DNA from: Actibacterium sp. MT2.3-13A
Lineage (GTDB): Bacteria > Pseudomonadota > Alphaproteobacteria > Rhodobacterales > Rhodobacteraceae
Reading direction: 5' to 3'
Assembly (NCBI RefSeq): GCF_018139985.1
Contig: NZ_JAGSOU010000003.1
Location: 62,001-126,000, forward strand
DNA: 64,000 nt
Under the pieces are notes generated by a model. It was not told where the DNA came from. It made no database searches and saw only the letters and a program-made list of their open reading frames with translations. Made by a program: the position numbers and the translations under genes. Below are positions 54,903 to 64,000 of the stretch, one piece after another; position 1 is the first letter of the stretch, and each line of letters opens with the position of its first letter.

Positions 54903-57839
54903 ATGCCGGACGGGACACGGAGCAGGATCCTGGCCAGGGAGCTAGAGGGAGAAGCTCATTTCGGCCTTTTCGATCGGGGGCGCTATGCCACCGATGCCTC
55001 GATCTACCAGATAATGCCGGCCGGCGTGGTGATCCCGAAATCGGCGGACGACGTGGCCATCGCGCTGGAGATGGCGCGCGAATCGGGCTTGCCGCTGACC
55101 ATGCGCGGGGGCGGGACCTCGCAATGCGGCCAGACCGTGAATTCGGGGCTGATCGTGGATTGCGCGCGGCACCTGAACCGGATTCTGGAACTGGACGTCG
55201 AGGGGCGCCGGGCGATCGTCGAGCCGGGAATCGTGCTGGATGAGCTAAACCGCCAGCTCAAGCCGCACGGGCTGTGGTTCCCGGTCGACATCTCCACCGC
55301 CTCGCGCGCCACCATCGGCGGCATGGTGGGCAACAATTCCTGCGGGGCGCGGTCGATGCGCTACGGCACGACGCGCGACAACGTGCACCGGATCGTGGGG
55401 CTGCTGGCCGACGGCACGCCCTTCGATTTCGGCGCCGGCGGCGGCAACCGCGTGCCGGCTGACCTGCTGGAGCGCCTGTTGGCCATCGGCGCGCGCGAGG
55501 CTGAGGAGATCGCCCTGCGCTTTCCGAAGGTCCGCCGGCGGGTCGGGGGATACAACCTCGACGCGTTGGTGCCCGGGGCGGCGCCGCCGAACCTGGCGCA
55601 TATCCTGATCGGCTCCGAGGGCACGCTGGGGATCTCGACCGCGATCGAGATCGCGCTGTCGCCGCTGCCCTCGAAGGACAAGATCCTCGGCGTGTGCCAT
55701 TTCCCCACCTTCCGCGCCGCGATGGAGGCGGCGCAGCATCTGGTGGCGTTGGGGCCGACCTCGGTCGAACTGGTGGATGCCACGATGATCTCGCTGGCGC
55801 GCTCGATCCCCCTTTACGCCCGCACGCTTGAGGAATTCGTGCGCGGCGCACCGGCGGCGCTGCTGCTGGTCGAATTCGCCGACAGCGCCGAGGAGAATGA
55901 GCGCAACATCTCCGCCCTGCACGACACCATGTCCGATCTCGGCTATGGCTTCGGCCGCGGCGGCGCGCATGAGGGCGGGGTGGTCGAGGTGCGCGACGCC
56001 CGCCTCGCCGGCGACATAGGCGAACTGCGCAAGGGCGGGCTGAACATCATGATGTCGATGAAGGACGCCGGAAAGCCGGTCTCCTTCGTCGAGGATTGCG
56101 CCGTGCCGCTGGAGCATCTGGCAGACTATACCGACCGGCTGACCGAGGTCTTCACCCGCCACGGCACCACCGGCACCTGGTATGCCCACGCCTCGGAGGG
56201 GTGCCTGCATGTGCGCCCGGTGCTCAACCTCAAGCTCGACAAGGATGTCGCCACGATGCGCGCCATCGCCGAGGAAGCCTTCGACATGGTGCGCGACTAC
56301 AAGGGATCGCATTCCGGCGAACATGGCGACGGCATCGTGCGGTCGGAATTCCACGAAAAGATGTTCGGCCCCCGGCTGGTGCGCGCCTTCGAGGAGGTGA
56401 AGGGACTGTTCGACGCCGAGAACCGCCTCAACCCCGGCAAGATCGTCAATCCGCCCAAGATGGATGACCGCAGCCTCATGCGTTACCCGCGCGGCTACGA
56501 CTTCGCCGATCTAGAAACCGGCCACGACTGGTCGGCCTGGACCGGCGCGGGCGGCGGTTTCCAGGGCGCCATCGAGATGTGCAACAACAACGGCGCCTGC
56601 CGGAAACTCTCCGGCGGCAGCATGTGCCCCAGCTACCGCGTGACCCGGAACGAGCGCGACGTGACGCGCGGGCGCGCCAACACGCTGCGGCTGGCGCTGT
56701 CGGGGCGGCTGGGCAAGGACGCGCTGTTCTCCGACGAGATGGAGGAGACGCTGCGACTGTGCGTCGGCTGCAAGGCGTGCAAGCGCGAATGCCCCACCGG
56801 CATCGACATGGCCCGCATGAAGACCGAGGTGCTGGCGCAGCGCGGGCGCAAGCTGGGCTTCGGCGCGCGCGCCCGGCTGATCGCGGCCATGCCGCGCTAT
56901 GCCCGTCTGGGCGTGGCGCTGCGCTGGGCGGTGGCGCTGCGCAACCGTGTGCCGCTGCTGGCGCTGCTGGGCGAGAAGGCGCTGGGCTTTGCCCGCCAGC
57001 GCAGCCTGCCGCTGTTCCGCGGCGATTTCTTCCGCGATGCGGAGGTCGCGCGCGGCTCGGGCAGCGGCGCAGCCGGGACGGTGGTGCTGTTCACCGACAC
57101 CTTCAACCGCTGGATGGAACCGCGCATTCCGCGCGCCGCGCTGCGCGTGCTGGCGCGCGCCGGCTACAAGGTCGAGCCCGCGCAGGCGCCGGGCACCCGT
57201 CCGCTGTGCTGCGGGCGCACCTATCTGGCCGCCGGCATGATCGACCAGGCCCGCGCCGAGGCGCAGCGCACGCTGGAGGCGCTGATGCCCCATGTGCGCG
57301 CCGGCCGCCCGATCGTGGGGCTGGAGCCGTCGTGCCTGCTGACCCTGCGCGACGAGTTCCTGACGCTGCTGCCCGGCGAGGACGCCAAGGCGTTGGCCAG
57401 GAACGCGCTGCTGTTCGAGGAATTCGTGGCGCGAGAGCTGGGCGAGGGCCGGTTCAAGCTGCCTGCCGGCGGCATGGCTGGCGAGACCGTGCATGTGCAT
57501 GGCCATTGCCACCAGAAGGCCGCCGGCGCGATGGGCGACATGGACCGCGCGCTGGCCGCGCTGGAGGGGCTGGAGGTGCGCCACATCGAAAGCGCCTGCT
57601 GCGGCATGGCGGGGGCCTTCGGCTATGGCGCCGAGACCTACGATGTGTCGCAGAAGATGGGCGAGCTGTCGCTGCTGCCCGCGGTGCGCGCGGCGGCGCC
57701 GGCGCACCATGTGCTGGCCAATGGCACCTCCTGCCGCCACCAGATCGCCGATGGCGCGGCGCGTGACGCGTTGCATATAGCCGAGCTTTTCGACCGGGCG
57801 ACGCGAGGGCAGGATGACGACGAACAGCGCCGGGCTTGA
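54903..57839 (+). CDS. FAD-linked oxidase / iron-sulfur fusion (GlcD-GlcF or D-2-hydroxyacid dehydrogenase type)
   Basis: 978 residues. The N-terminal part (to about 530) is a PCMH-type FAD oxidase: MRGGGTSQCGQTVNSG, TIGGMVGNNSCGARSMRYG, IGSEGTLGI, GSHSGEHGDGIVR. Next come 4Fe-4S sites, CNNNGAC from about C560 and CVGCKACKRECP at C620, C623, C626 and C630. The C-terminal part has two CCG domains (LCCGRTYLAAGM, SACCGMAGAFGYG). It oxidises a D-2-hydroxyacid such as glycolate, D-lactate or D-2-hydroxyglutarate with electrons to quinone. Co-transcribed with a GntR regulator. Confidence 0.87.
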   Translation: MPDGTRSRILARELEGEAHFGLFDRGRYATDASIYQIMPAGVVIPKSADDVAIALEMARESGLPLTMRGGGTSQCGQTVNSGLIVDCARHLNRILELDVEGRRAIVEPGIVLDELNRQLKPHGLWFPVDISTASRATIGGMVGNNSCGARSMRYGTTRDNVHRIVGLLADGTPFDFGAGGGNRVPADLLERLLAIGAREAEEIALRFPKVRRRVGGYNLDALVPGAAPPNLAHILIGSEGTLGISTAIEIALSPLPSKDKILGVCHFPTFRAAMEAAQHLVALGPTSVELVDATMISLARSIPLYARTLEEFVRGAPAALLLVEFADSAEENERNISALHDTMSDLGYGFGRGGAHEGGVVEVRDARLAGDIGELRKGGLNIMMSMKDAGKPVSFVEDCAVPLEHLADYTDRLTEVFTRHGTTGTWYAHASEGCLHVRPVLNLKLDKDVATMRAIAEEAFDMVRDYKGSHSGEHGDGIVRSEFHEKMFGPRLVRAFEEVKGLFDAENRLNPGKIVNPPKMDDRSLMRYPRGYDFADLETGHDWSAWTGAGGGFQGAIEMCNNNGACRKLSGGSMCPSYRVTRNERDVTRGRANTLRLALSGRLGKDALFSDEMEETLRLCVGCKACKRECPTGIDMARMKTEVLAQRGRKLGFGARARLIAAMPRYARLGVALRWAVALRNRVPLLALLGEKALGFARQRSLPLFRGDFFRDAEVARGSGSGAAGTVVLFTDTFNRWMEPRIPRAALRVLARAGYKVEPAQAPGTRPLCCGRTYLAAGMIDQARAEAQRTLEALMPHVRAGRPIVGLEPSCLLTLRDEFLTLLPGEDAKALARNALLFEEFVARELGEGRFKLPAGGMAGETVHVHGHCHQKAAGAMGDMDRALAALEGLEVRHIESACCGMAGAFGYGAETYDVSQKMGELSLLPAVRAAAPAHHVLANGTSCRHQIADGAARDALHIAELFDRATRGQDDDEQRRA

Positions 57840-57869
57840 TCTTTGCGCCCCGATCGAGAAAGGAACCGC

Positions 57870-58535
57870 ATGAACAGCAAGATCCCAGGTCCCATCGAGC
57901 GCACCGCGCTGGCCGTCGAGATCAGCAACCACCTTCGGCAGATGATCTTCGAAGGTGTGCTGGAGCCCGGCGAGAAGGTGCGCGAAAAACCCCTGACCGA
58001 GAAATTCGGCGTGTCGCGCACCCCTCTGCGCGAGGCGCTCAAGGTGCTGGCCTCCGAGGGGCTGCTCGAACTGATCCCCAACCGTGGCGCCGTCATCACG
58101 CGGCAGAGCGCGGACGAGCTGGACGAGGTGTTCAGCGTGCTGGCCGTGCTCGAGGGGCTGGCGGGGGAGTTGGCGGCGAAGGCGGCCTCCGACAAGGATC
58201 TGGCGCGGATCTCGAAAATGACGCGCGAGCTGCGGCAAAGCTTCGAGGACGCCGACCGGCCGACCTATTTCCGCATCAACCAGGCGATCCACAAGGCGAT
58301 CCTCGAGGCCGCCTCGAACGACACGCTGACGCGCACGCATGAGCTTCTGGCCTACCGCGCGCAGCGGGCGCGCTATCAGGCCAACCTGACCGCGGAGCGC
58401 TGGCGCGTCGCGGTCGAGGAGCACGAGGCGATCGCCGGGGCGCTGGAGGCGCGCGATGCGGCGCGCTGCGCGGCGCTGATGCGGGCACATCTGCTCAACA
58501 AGCTGGCCTCGATCAAGGCGGCGGCGAAGGTCTGA
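57870..58535 (+). CDS. GntR-family regulator (FadR/FCD subgroup)
   Basis: 221 residues. N-terminal winged HTH (ISNHLRQMIFEGVLEPGEKV ... FGVSRTPLREALKVLASEGLLE), then an all-helical FCD effector domain with metal-type histidines (NQAIHKAIL, EEHEAIAGAL). ATG 57870 follows AGAAAGGAAC. It lies 30 bases after the fusion oxidase gene, and its likely operator is the dyad at 54848-54864. Confidence 0.88.
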   Translation: MNSKIPGPIERTALAVEISNHLRQMIFEGVLEPGEKVREKPLTEKFGVSRTPLREALKVLASEGLLELIPNRGAVITRQSADELDEVFSVLAVLEGLAGELAAKAASDKDLARISKMTRELRQSFEDADRPTYFRINQAIHKAILEAASNDTLTRTHELLAYRAQRARYQANLTAERWRVAVEEHEAIAGALEARDAARCAALMRAHLLNKLASIKAAAKV

Positions 58536-58595
58536 GCCGGCGCCCGGGCGGCGGGCCGCGCCGGGCCCACCTTTCCCAGCCGGTTTCGGGGGCGG

Positions 58596-60944
58596 CTACA
58601 GCTTCAACCGGCGCAGCCGCAGCGCGTTGCCGATGACCGAGACCGAGGAGAAGCTCATCGCCGCGGCGGCGATCATCGGCGAGAGCAGCAGGCCGAAGAC
58701 GGGGTAGAGGATCCCGGCCGCGATTGGCACGCCGGCGGCATTGTAGACGAAGGCGAAGAACAGGTTCTGCTTGATGTTTCGCAGGGTGGCGCGGGCCAGT
58801 TTCCGGGCCCGGACGATGCCTGTCAGATCGCCTTTCAGCAGGGTGATGCCCGCACTCTCGACGGCGACATCGGCGCCGGTGCCCATGGCGATGCCGACAT
58901 CGGCGGCGGCCAGGGCGGGGGCGTCGTTGACGCCGTCGCCGGCCATCGCGACGGCGGCGCCCTGCGCGCGCAGCTCCTCGACCAGGGTCTTCTTGTCCTC
59001 GGGCAGGACGCCCGCGCGCACCTCGTCGATCCCCAGCTTCGCGGCCACCGCCTCGGCGGTGCGGCGGTTGTCGCCGGTGGCCATGATCACCCGCAACCCC
59101 TGGCGGTGCAGGGTGCGGATCGCGGCCTCGGTGGTCTCCTTGATCGGGTCGGCCACGGCGACGAGGCCGGCCAGCGCGCCATCGACGGCGACATACATGG
59201 CGGTCTTGCCGTCATCCCTCAGCCGGTCCGCGGCCGCCTCGGCCGCGCCGGTGTCGAGGCCGATCTCGCGCATCATCGCGGGGTTGCCGAGGGCGACCGG
59301 CACGCCGCCGACCGTCCCGCGCACCCCCTTGCCGGTGAGGGCCTCGAACCCGGACGGCTTTTCGAGCGTCACGCCGCGGGCGGCCGCCCCCTCGACGATG
59401 GCCTCGGCCAGAGGATGCTCTGAGCCGCGTTCCAGCGCGGCGGCCAGCGCGAGGATCCTGTCCTCGGCCGTCGCGCCGAGGGCCACCACATCGGTCAGCT
59501 TCGGCCGGCCCTCGGTCAGGGTGCCGGTCTTGTCCACGATCAGGGTATTGACGCGCGCCATCCGCTCCAGCGCCTCGGCGTCCTTGATCAGCACCCCCGC
59601 CTGCGCGCCGCGCCCGGCGGCGGTGGTGATCGAGATCGGCGTGGCAAGCCCCAGCGCGCAGGGGCAGGCGATGATCAGCACCGAGACCGCCGCCGCGATG
59701 GCAAAGGCCAGCGCCGGCTCCGGCCCGGCCAGGAGCCAGACGGCGAAGGCCACGATCGCGGTAAGAACCACCGTGGGCACGAACACCGCCGAGACCTTGT
59801 CGGCCAAGCCCTGGATCGGCGCGCGCGAGCGCCGCGCGCCGGCCACCATCTCCACGATCTGGGCCAGCACGGTGTCCGCGCCGACCTGCATGGCGCGGAT
59901 CGCCAGCGTGCCGTTCTTGTTGATCGTGCCGCCCGTCACACGGTCGCCCTGCGCCTTTTCCACCGGCAGCGGCTCGCCGGTGATCATGCTTTCGTCGACG
60001 GCGGAATGGCCCTCGACCACCTCGCCGTCCACCGGCAGGCTGTCGCCCGGGCGCACCCGCAGCAGGTCACCCTCGACCACGTTTTCCAGCGGCGCTTCGT
60101 ATTCTGACCCGTCGGGCAGGATGCGGCGCGCGGTCTTGGGCGCGAGATCGAGAAGCGCCCGGATCGCGTCGCCGGTGCGCTCGCGCGCCCGCAGTTCCAG
60201 CACCTGGCCGACGAAGATCAGCGCGACGATCACGGCGGCGGCCTCGTAATAGGTGCCCACGCCGTCGCCCATGCGATACTGCGCGGGGAAGATGCCGGGC
60301 AGGAAGGTGGCGACCAGCGAATAGAGATAGGCCGCGCCGACGCCGAGCGAGATCAGCGTCCACATGTTGGGCGAGATCGCGCGGATCGACTCCCACCCGC
60401 GCCGGAAGAAGGGCCGCGCGGCCCACAGCACGACCGGCGTCGCCAGCAGGAATTCCACATAGACCGCCACGCGGTGGCCGATCCAGTCGCGCAGGGGCAG
60501 GCCGACCAGCCCGCCCATGGTCAGCAGGATCAGCGGCGCGGCGAGCGCCGCGCTGATCCACAATCTGCGCGTGAAATCGGTCAGTTCCGCGCTGGGCTCG
60601 TCGGTGGGCACGATGGGCTCCAGCGCCATGCCGCAGATCGGGCAGGAGCCGGGCGCGTCGCGGATGATCTCGGGGTGCATGGGGCAGGTGTATTGCGTTC
60701 CGGGCTGCGCGCGCGGCCCGACCTTCGCCACGTTGCCCGAGGCATAGAACCACGGGTCCGCGTCGAATTTGGCAAGGCACCCGTCCGAGCAGAAATGAAA
60801 CCTGTCGCCGCCGAATTCGCGTGATCGGCTGCCGGCGGCGATGGCGACGGTCATGCCGCAGACCGGATCCTTCGCCGTCGGCGCGCCCGGCGGGATCTCC
60901 GCCTGGCCGTGGTGGTGAGGGTGGTCTTGATGTCGATCCGTCAT
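58596..60944 (-). CDS. Copper/silver P1B-type ATPase with YHS and HMBD metal-binding domains
   Basis: 782 residues. His-rich N-terminus, a YHS domain (KDPVCGMTV ... [10 protein letters not shown], residues about 25-70) and a heavy-metal binding domain (YTCPMHPEI ... [10 protein letters not shown], about 85-110) in place of HMA domains. The core has the metal-transport motif [13 protein letters not shown], the TGES-type [11 protein letters not shown], the phosphorylation motif DKTGTLTEG and GDGVNDAP. It exports Cu+ or Ag+ from the cytoplasm. Expressed from its own CueR-type promoter (60974-61004). Confidence 0.92.
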   Translation of the reverse strand: MTDRHQDHPHHHGQAEIPPGAPTAKDPVCGMTVAIAAGSRSREFGGDRFHFCSDGCLAKFDADPWFYASGNVAKVGPRAQPGTQYTCPMHPEIIRDAPGSCPICGMALEPIVPTDEPSAELTDFTRRLWISAALAAPLILLTMGGLVGLPLRDWIGHRVAVYVEFLLATPVVLWAARPFFRRGWESIRAISPNMWTLISLGVGAAYLYSLVATFLPGIFPAQYRMGDGVGTYYEAAAVIVALIFVGQVLELRARERTGDAIRALLDLAPKTARRILPDGSEYEAPLENVVEGDLLRVRPGDSLPVDGEVVEGHSAVDESMITGEPLPVEKAQGDRVTGGTINKNGTLAIRAMQVGADTVLAQIVEMVAGARRSRAPIQGLADKVSAVFVPTVVLTAIVAFAVWLLAGPEPALAFAIAAAVSVLIIACPCALGLATPISITTAAGRGAQAGVLIKDAEALERMARVNTLIVDKTGTLTEGRPKLTDVVALGATAEDRILALAAALERGSEHPLAEAIVEGAAARGVTLEKPSGFEALTGKGVRGTVGGVPVALGNPAMMREIGLDTGAAEAAADRLRDDGKTAMYVAVDGALAGLVAVADPIKETTEAAIRTLHRQGLRVIMATGDNRRTAEAVAAKLGIDEVRAGVLPEDKKTLVEELRAQGAAVAMAGDGVNDAPALAAADVGIAMGTGADVAVESAGITLLKGDLTGIVRARKLARATLRNIKQNLFFAFVYNAAGVPIAAGILYPVFGLLLSPMIAAAAMSFSSVSVIGNALRLRRLKL

Positions 60945-60973
60945 CGTTGCCTCCTAGCGGCGTCGCGACTCGA

Positions 60974-61004
60974 AGCATGGGGCTTCCGGTGGCTGGAGGG
61001 TCAA
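60974..61004 (-). promoter_or_regulatory. CueR/MerR-type promoter of the YHS ATPase gene
   Basis: Minus strand: -35 TTGACC (61004-60999), 19-base spacer CTCCAGCCACCGGAAGCCC, -10 CATGCT (60979-60974). The long 19-base spacer with CTCC/GGAAG dyad is the MerR-family layout. It overlaps the stop codon of the upstream VTT gene. Confidence 0.7.
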
Positions 61005-61729
61005 GGGCGATGCGGCCCTTGCCGCGGATGCGGCCTGGCCTGTCGGTCGCGGCGCCGCTTGCGGGTGTCGCGCAGCGTGACGATGAGCAGCGGCAGCAGC
61101 GTCGCCGCGCCGAGCCCTAGGGCGGCCCAGCCGGCGCCCGCCCAATCGCCGCGGGCGGCCTCGCCGCCGAGATGGGCCAGCAGGAAACTCGCCGGCACGA
61201 TCCCGGCGAGGGTGGCGAGGGCGAAGCGCCACATCCGCAGACCGCTCAGCCCGGCGGCATAGCTGATCATGTCGAAGGAGACGAAGGGCAGCAGGCGGCT
61301 GGCGAAGACCGTCAGCATCAGTGCGTTCTGCGATCCCAGCAGGCCTGCCTCCACCCGGTTTCCGAGCCGCCGCCTCAGCGCCTCGCGCCCGAGGCGGCGG
61401 GCAAGACCGAAGGCGATGAGCGCGCCCAGCTCGGCGCCCAGGATCACATAGACCGTGCCCGCGACATGCCCGTAGGCCGCCCCGGCAGCCAGCGCGATCG
61501 GCGCGCTGGGCAGGGGGCTGGCCACCACCGCGACCGCCATCAGCAGGATGATCAGCGCCGGGCCGAACGCACCGCTGCGCACGACCCAGTCCGACACCGT
61601 GCCTTGGTCGAGAACGGCGTCCAGCCGCGTTCCGAGGCCCGCCCACCAGAGTCCTCCCGCCAGCGCCGAGAGCGCGAGGACCAGCAGCAGGCCCCTACGG
61701 GCCTTGAAGCGCCCGCCCAGCGGTTTCAA
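61001..61729 (-). CDS. TVP38/TMEM64 (VTT/DedA-like) membrane protein
   Basis: 242 residues, about six membrane segments. VTT-domain signatures: PLPSAPIALAAGAAYGHVAGTVYVILGAELGALIAFGLARRLGRE and SRLLPFVSFDMISYAAGLSGLRMWRFALATLAGIVP. Start is TTG 61729, directly after the DUF302 stop (TGA-TTG); no in-frame ATG precedes the first helices, so translational coupling is assumed. VTT genes occur in metal-resistance operons, but the role is undefined. Confidence 0.82.
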   Translation of the reverse strand: MKPLGGRFKARRGLLLVLALSALAGGLWWAGLGTRLDAVLDQGTVSDWVVRSGAFGPALIILLMAVAVVASPLPSAPIALAAGAAYGHVAGTVYVILGAELGALIAFGLARRLGREALRRRLGNRVEAGLLGSQNALMLTVFASRLLPFVSFDMISYAAGLSGLRMWRFALATLAGIVPASFLLAHLGGEAARGDWAGAGWAALGLGAATLLPLLIVTLRDTRKRRRDRQARPHPRQGPHRP

Positions 61730-62116
61730 TCAGGCCGCGTCGACCACGGCGCGCAGAAGGTCGCGGACCTGTCCCGCCACCGCCCCGAGACCGGCGTTGT
61801 CGATCGCCGCCATCGAGGCCACGGGGTCGATCGCGCTGATCTCGACACCGCCCGCGACCTGCCGGAGGATGACATTGCACGGCAGCATCGCGCCCACGCG
61901 CGGCTCCAGCCCGATGGCCTCATGCGCCATTTTCGGATTGCACGCCCCGAGGATGCGATAACCGTCCATGTCGACGTCGATCTTCTTCTTCATCGTGGCC
62001 TTGACGTCGATCTCGGTCAGCACGCCGAAGCCCTTGTCGGCGAGCGCGGCGCGCACGCGCGCTTCGGCGTCCTCCATCGTCGTTCCCGGCAGCAACCTGT
62101 CGTATGTGTAGCTCAT
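61730..62116 (-). CDS. DUF302-domain protein
   Basis: 128 residues, one DUF302 domain (MSYTYDRLLPGTTMEDAEARVRAAL ... GFGVLTEIDVKATMKKK ... ILGACNPKMAHEAI ... GAMLPCNVILRQ). The two cysteines in GACNP and LPCNV are conserved in metal-linked members. It lies between copZ and the VTT gene in a copper-controlled operon. Function unknown; a role in metal or heme binding is a guess. Confidence 0.85.
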   Translation of the reverse strand: MSYTYDRLLPGTTMEDAEARVRAALADKGFGVLTEIDVKATMKKKIDVDMDGYRILGACNPKMAHEAIGLEPRVGAMLPCNVILRQVAGGVEISAIDPVASMAAIDNAGLGAVAGQVRDLLRAVVDAA

Positions 62117-62152
62117 CTTCCTGTTCCTTCTTGCAGGGGGTACGCGCCGCGC

Positions 62153-62350
62153 TCAGGCGACGGCGCTGGTCTCGTAGCCGGCTTCGCTGATCGCGGCGCG
62201 CACGGCGCTTTCCTCCAGGGTGGTCTTCACCGAGACGCTGCGCGCGGCGAGGTCGCAGTCCACCTGCGCGCCCGCGTCCAGCGCCTTGATCGCCTTCTCG
62301 ATGGCGGCCGTGCAGTGACGGCAGCTCATCTCGGGAACGTTGAGTTTCAT
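62153..62350 (-). CDS. copZ: Copper chaperone CopZ (single HMA domain)
   Basis: 65 residues, one heavy-metal-associated domain. The MxCxxC motif is present as [15 protein letters not shown], followed by the ferredoxin-like fold typical of CopZ. It binds Cu+ in the cytoplasm and hands it to a CopA ATPase. First gene of the leftward copZ-DUF302-VTT operon, divergent from copA. Ribosome site AGGAGGATAG precedes ATG 62350. Confidence 0.88.
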   Translation of the reverse strand: MKLNVPEMSCRHCTAAIEKAIKALDAGAQVDCDLAARSVSVKTTLEESAVRAAISEAGYETSAVA

Positions 62351-62377
62351 CTCGGCTATCCTCCTTCAGATGCCGCG

Positions 62378-62408
62378 AAAGTGGGGTGCTCCGGCGCTGG
62401 AAGGTCAA
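62378..62408 (-). promoter_or_regulatory. CueR/MerR-type promoter of the copZ operon
   Basis: Minus strand: -35 TTGACC (62408-62403), 19-base spacer TTCCAGCGCCGGAGCACCC, then a poor -10 CACTTT (62383-62378). Spacer length and TTCCAG/GGAG elements align with the two other copper promoters in the window. Confidence 0.6.
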
Positions 62409-62436
62409 GTGGCGGAAAAAAATATTTCGGCGATCC

Positions 62437-62467
62437 TTGACCTTCCAGTGAATGGAAGCCTTAGGTG
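62437..62467 (+). promoter_or_regulatory. CueR-type promoter of the copA gene
   Basis: -35 TTGACC (62437-62442), 19-base spacer TTCCAGTGAATGGAAGCCT with the dyad CTTCCA/TGGAAG (62442-62447 and 62453-62458), -10 TAGGTG (62462-62467). This is the best of the three copper promoters and lies 32 bases before copA. Confidence 0.75.
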
Positions 62468-62498
62468 GCAGGCCGAGACCAGATCATTGGAGGCGCCC

Positions 62499-64000
62499 AT
62501 GCCGGAAGAACAGCATTTCAAACTGTCGATCGAGGGGATGTCCTGCGCCTCCTGCGTGGGGCGCGTGGATCGCGCCCTCGCCGCGCTTCCGGGGGTGAGC
62601 GGGGTGTCCGTGAACCTTGCCAGCGAGACCGCGCAGCTCGACCTCGATGACGGCGCGCGGCTGGCGGATGTCGTCTCGACACTGGACGGGCTGGGCTATC
62701 CGGCGCGCCGGGCGGCGGTGACGCTGAGCATCGCGTCGATGTCCTGCGCCTCCTGCGTCGGGCGGGTGGACAAGGCCTTGGCCGCCGTGCCCGGGGTGCT
62801 GGAGGTCAATGTCAACCTCGCCTCGGAGACCGCCACGATCGCCTATCTCGATGGCGCGGTGACGCCTGGCGCGCTGATCGCGGCCTCGGCCGCGGCCGGC
62901 TATCCCGCCGAGCTCGCGCAGGCGACGCAGTCTGAGGACCGCGCCGCCCGCAAGGACGCGGAGGCGCGCGAGACCGCGCGCCGGACCATCCTGGCAGGGG
63001 TGCTGGCGCTGCCGGTGTTCCTGATGGAGATGGGCGGCCACCTGATCCCGGGCGTTCACGCCTTCATCGGCCAGACGATCGGGCACCAGGCCAGCTGGCT
63101 GATCCAGTTCGCCCTGACCACGGCGGTGCTGGCCGGGCCGGGGCGGGGGTTCTACGCCAAGGGCCTGCCGGCGCTGCTGCGCGGCGCGCCGGACATGAAT
63201 AGCCTCGTCGCCGTCGGCACCGGCGCGGCCTATGCCTATTCGGTGGTGGCGACCTTCCTGCCCGCGCTGATGCCCGCCGAGGTCCGGGCGGTCTATTTCG
63301 AGGCCGCGGCGGTGATCGTCGTGCTGATCCTGCTGGGCCGGTTCCTGGAGGCGCGTGCCAAGGGCCGCACCGGGGCCGCGATCCAGACGCTTCTGGGCCT
63401 GCAGGCCCGCACCGCCCGCGCGATCCGCGACGGTGAGCCGGTGGAGGTGCCGCTGGAGGCGCTCCGCACCGGCGACATCCTGATCGTCCGCCCCGGCGAG
63501 CGCATCGCCGTCGACGGCGAGGTGACCGAGGGCGCAAGCCATGTCGACGAGAGCATGATCACCGGCGAGCCGGTGCCGGTGGCCAAGGCGCCGGGCGACC
63601 AGGTCACCGGGGGCACGGTGAACGGCGCGGGCAGCTTCCGCTTCCGCGCGACGCGCGTGGGGGCGGACACCACGCTGTCGCAGATCATCCGCATGGTCGA
63701 AGAGGCGCAGGGCGCGAAGCTGCCGATCCAGGGGCTGGTCGACCGGATCACCCTGTGGTTCGTGCCCGCGGTGATGAGCGCCGCGGCGCTGACCGTGCTG
63801 GTCTGGCTTGTGCTCGGGCCCAGCCCCGCGCTGTCCTTGGCGCTGGTCGCGGGCGTGTCGGTGCTGATCATAGCCTGCCCCTGCGCCATGGGTCTGGCCA
63901 CGCCGACCTCGATCATGGTCGGCACCGGGCGCGCGGCCGAGATGGGGGTGCTGTTCCGCAAGGGCGACGCGCTGCAGCAGCTCGCCTCGGTCGATGTCGT
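62499..64000 (+). CDS. copA: Cu+-exporting P1B-type ATPase CopA (partial)
   Basis: About 500 residues are visible before the right edge. Two tandem HMA domains carry [15 protein letters not shown] (about residue 14) and [15 protein letters not shown] (about residue 84). The membrane core follows, with [11 protein letters not shown] and the transport motif [13 protein letters not shown] near residue 460. The phosphorylation (DKTGT) and ATP-binding domains lie beyond the window. It is divergent from copZ and driven by the CueR-type promoter at 62437. The domain set differs from the YHS/HMBD ATPase at 58596. Confidence 0.92.
   Translation, partial: MPEEQHFKLSIEGMSCASCVGRVDRALAALPGVSGVSVNLASETAQLDLDDGARLADVVSTLDGLGYPARRAAVTLSIASMSCASCVGRVDKALAAVPGVLEVNVNLASETATIAYLDGAVTPGALIAASAAAGYPAELAQATQSEDRAARKDAEARETARRTILAGVLALPVFLMEMGGHLIPGVHAFIGQTIGHQASWLIQFALTTAVLAGPGRGFYAKGLPALLRGAPDMNSLVAVGTGAAYAYSVVATFLPALMPAEVRAVYFEAAAVIVVLILLGRFLEARAKGRTGAAIQTLLGLQARTARAIRDGEPVEVPLEALRTGDILIVRPGERIAVDGEVTEGASHVDESMITGEPVPVAKAPGDQVTGGTVNGAGSFRFRATRVGADTTLSQIIRMVEEAQGAKLPIQGLVDRITLWFVPAVMSAAALTVLVWLVLGPSPALSLALVAGVSVLIIACPCAMGLATPTSIMVGTGRAAEMGVLFRKGDALQQLASVDV

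Noticed and set aside
52267-54945. 892-codon + strand frame over dctP and the aminotransferase
   Set aside because: Antisense shadow of two recognisable genes and a hairpin; no motifs.
58542-58566. Terminator between the GntR gene and the YHS ATPase gene
   Set aside because: Only six-base arms GCCCGG/CCGGGC with a 13-base loop and no T-run; such pairs are frequent by chance at this GC content.

Overview
This 64 kb window looks like chromosomal DNA of a GC-rich alphaproteobacterium, most probably a marine member of the Rhodobacteraceae (Roseobacter group). The reasons are a red-type (form IC) RuBisCO operon with cbbX, cbbY, cbbZ and a divergent cbbR, an ectoine degradation cluster, two TRAP transporters, a type II sulfide:quinone oxidoreductase, and dense operons with 1-4 base overlaps. 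The family placement is inference from gene content. Genes are tightly packed, and no stretch over 300 bases lacks a gene or gene remnant. I see no tRNA, rRNA, CRISPR array, insertion sequence or prophage.

Layout. (1) 1-6546: ectoine/N-acetyl-diaminobutyrate degradation. A partial M20 deacetylase and doeA run leftward. doeX, doeC and doeD run rightward, with collapsed remnants of eutB and eutC in the divergent region. (2) 6615-8898: a small secreted Cys protein and a DUF442-SQR fusion, separated by a bidirectional terminator. (3) 9031-22778, leftward: the Calvin cycle operon cbbF-P-T-G-K-A-L-S-X-E, then an MBL protein and a redoxin, then cbbZ-cbbY, with cbbR divergent at 22884. (4) 23823-27130: two divergent LysR genes and a DASS anion transporter. 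(5) 27306-40667, rightward: a TRAP transporter, an IclR regulator and a pim-like CoA-dependent beta-oxidation operon. Very similar operator-like sites precede the transporter and the beta-oxidation genes. (6) 40933-45816: imelysin / di-heme oxidoreductase / imelysin / DUF1513, an iron-linked periplasmic cluster. (7) 46030-47538: malonyl-CoA synthetase. (8) 47690-53334, leftward: a second TRAP transporter followed by enoyl-CoA hydratase, class III CoA-transferase and a 2-keto-4-pentenoate hydratase-like gene. (9) 53530-58535: serine-glyoxylate-type aminotransferase divergent from a GlcD-GlcF-like fusion flavoprotein and a GntR regulator. (10) 58596-64000: copper defence, with two P1B ATPases, a CopZ chaperone, DUF302 and VTT proteins, driven by three CueR/MerR-type promoters.

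How the parts fit together. The window combines organic osmolyte and acid use (ectoine, TRAP substrates) with carbon fixation that could be powered by sulfide oxidation (SQR beside cbb). CbbZ and CbbY remove inhibitory sugar phosphates. The glycolate-oxidase-like fusion and the aminotransferase could recycle the resulting C2 compounds, but that link is inference.

Most unusual points: the in-place collapse of eutB and eutC; an MBL protein with a degenerate zinc motif inserted in the cbb operon; paired IclR-type operators; independent strong hairpins between dctP and dctQ in both TRAP operons; three aligned copper promoters; and a second imelysin lacking the family's metal motif.
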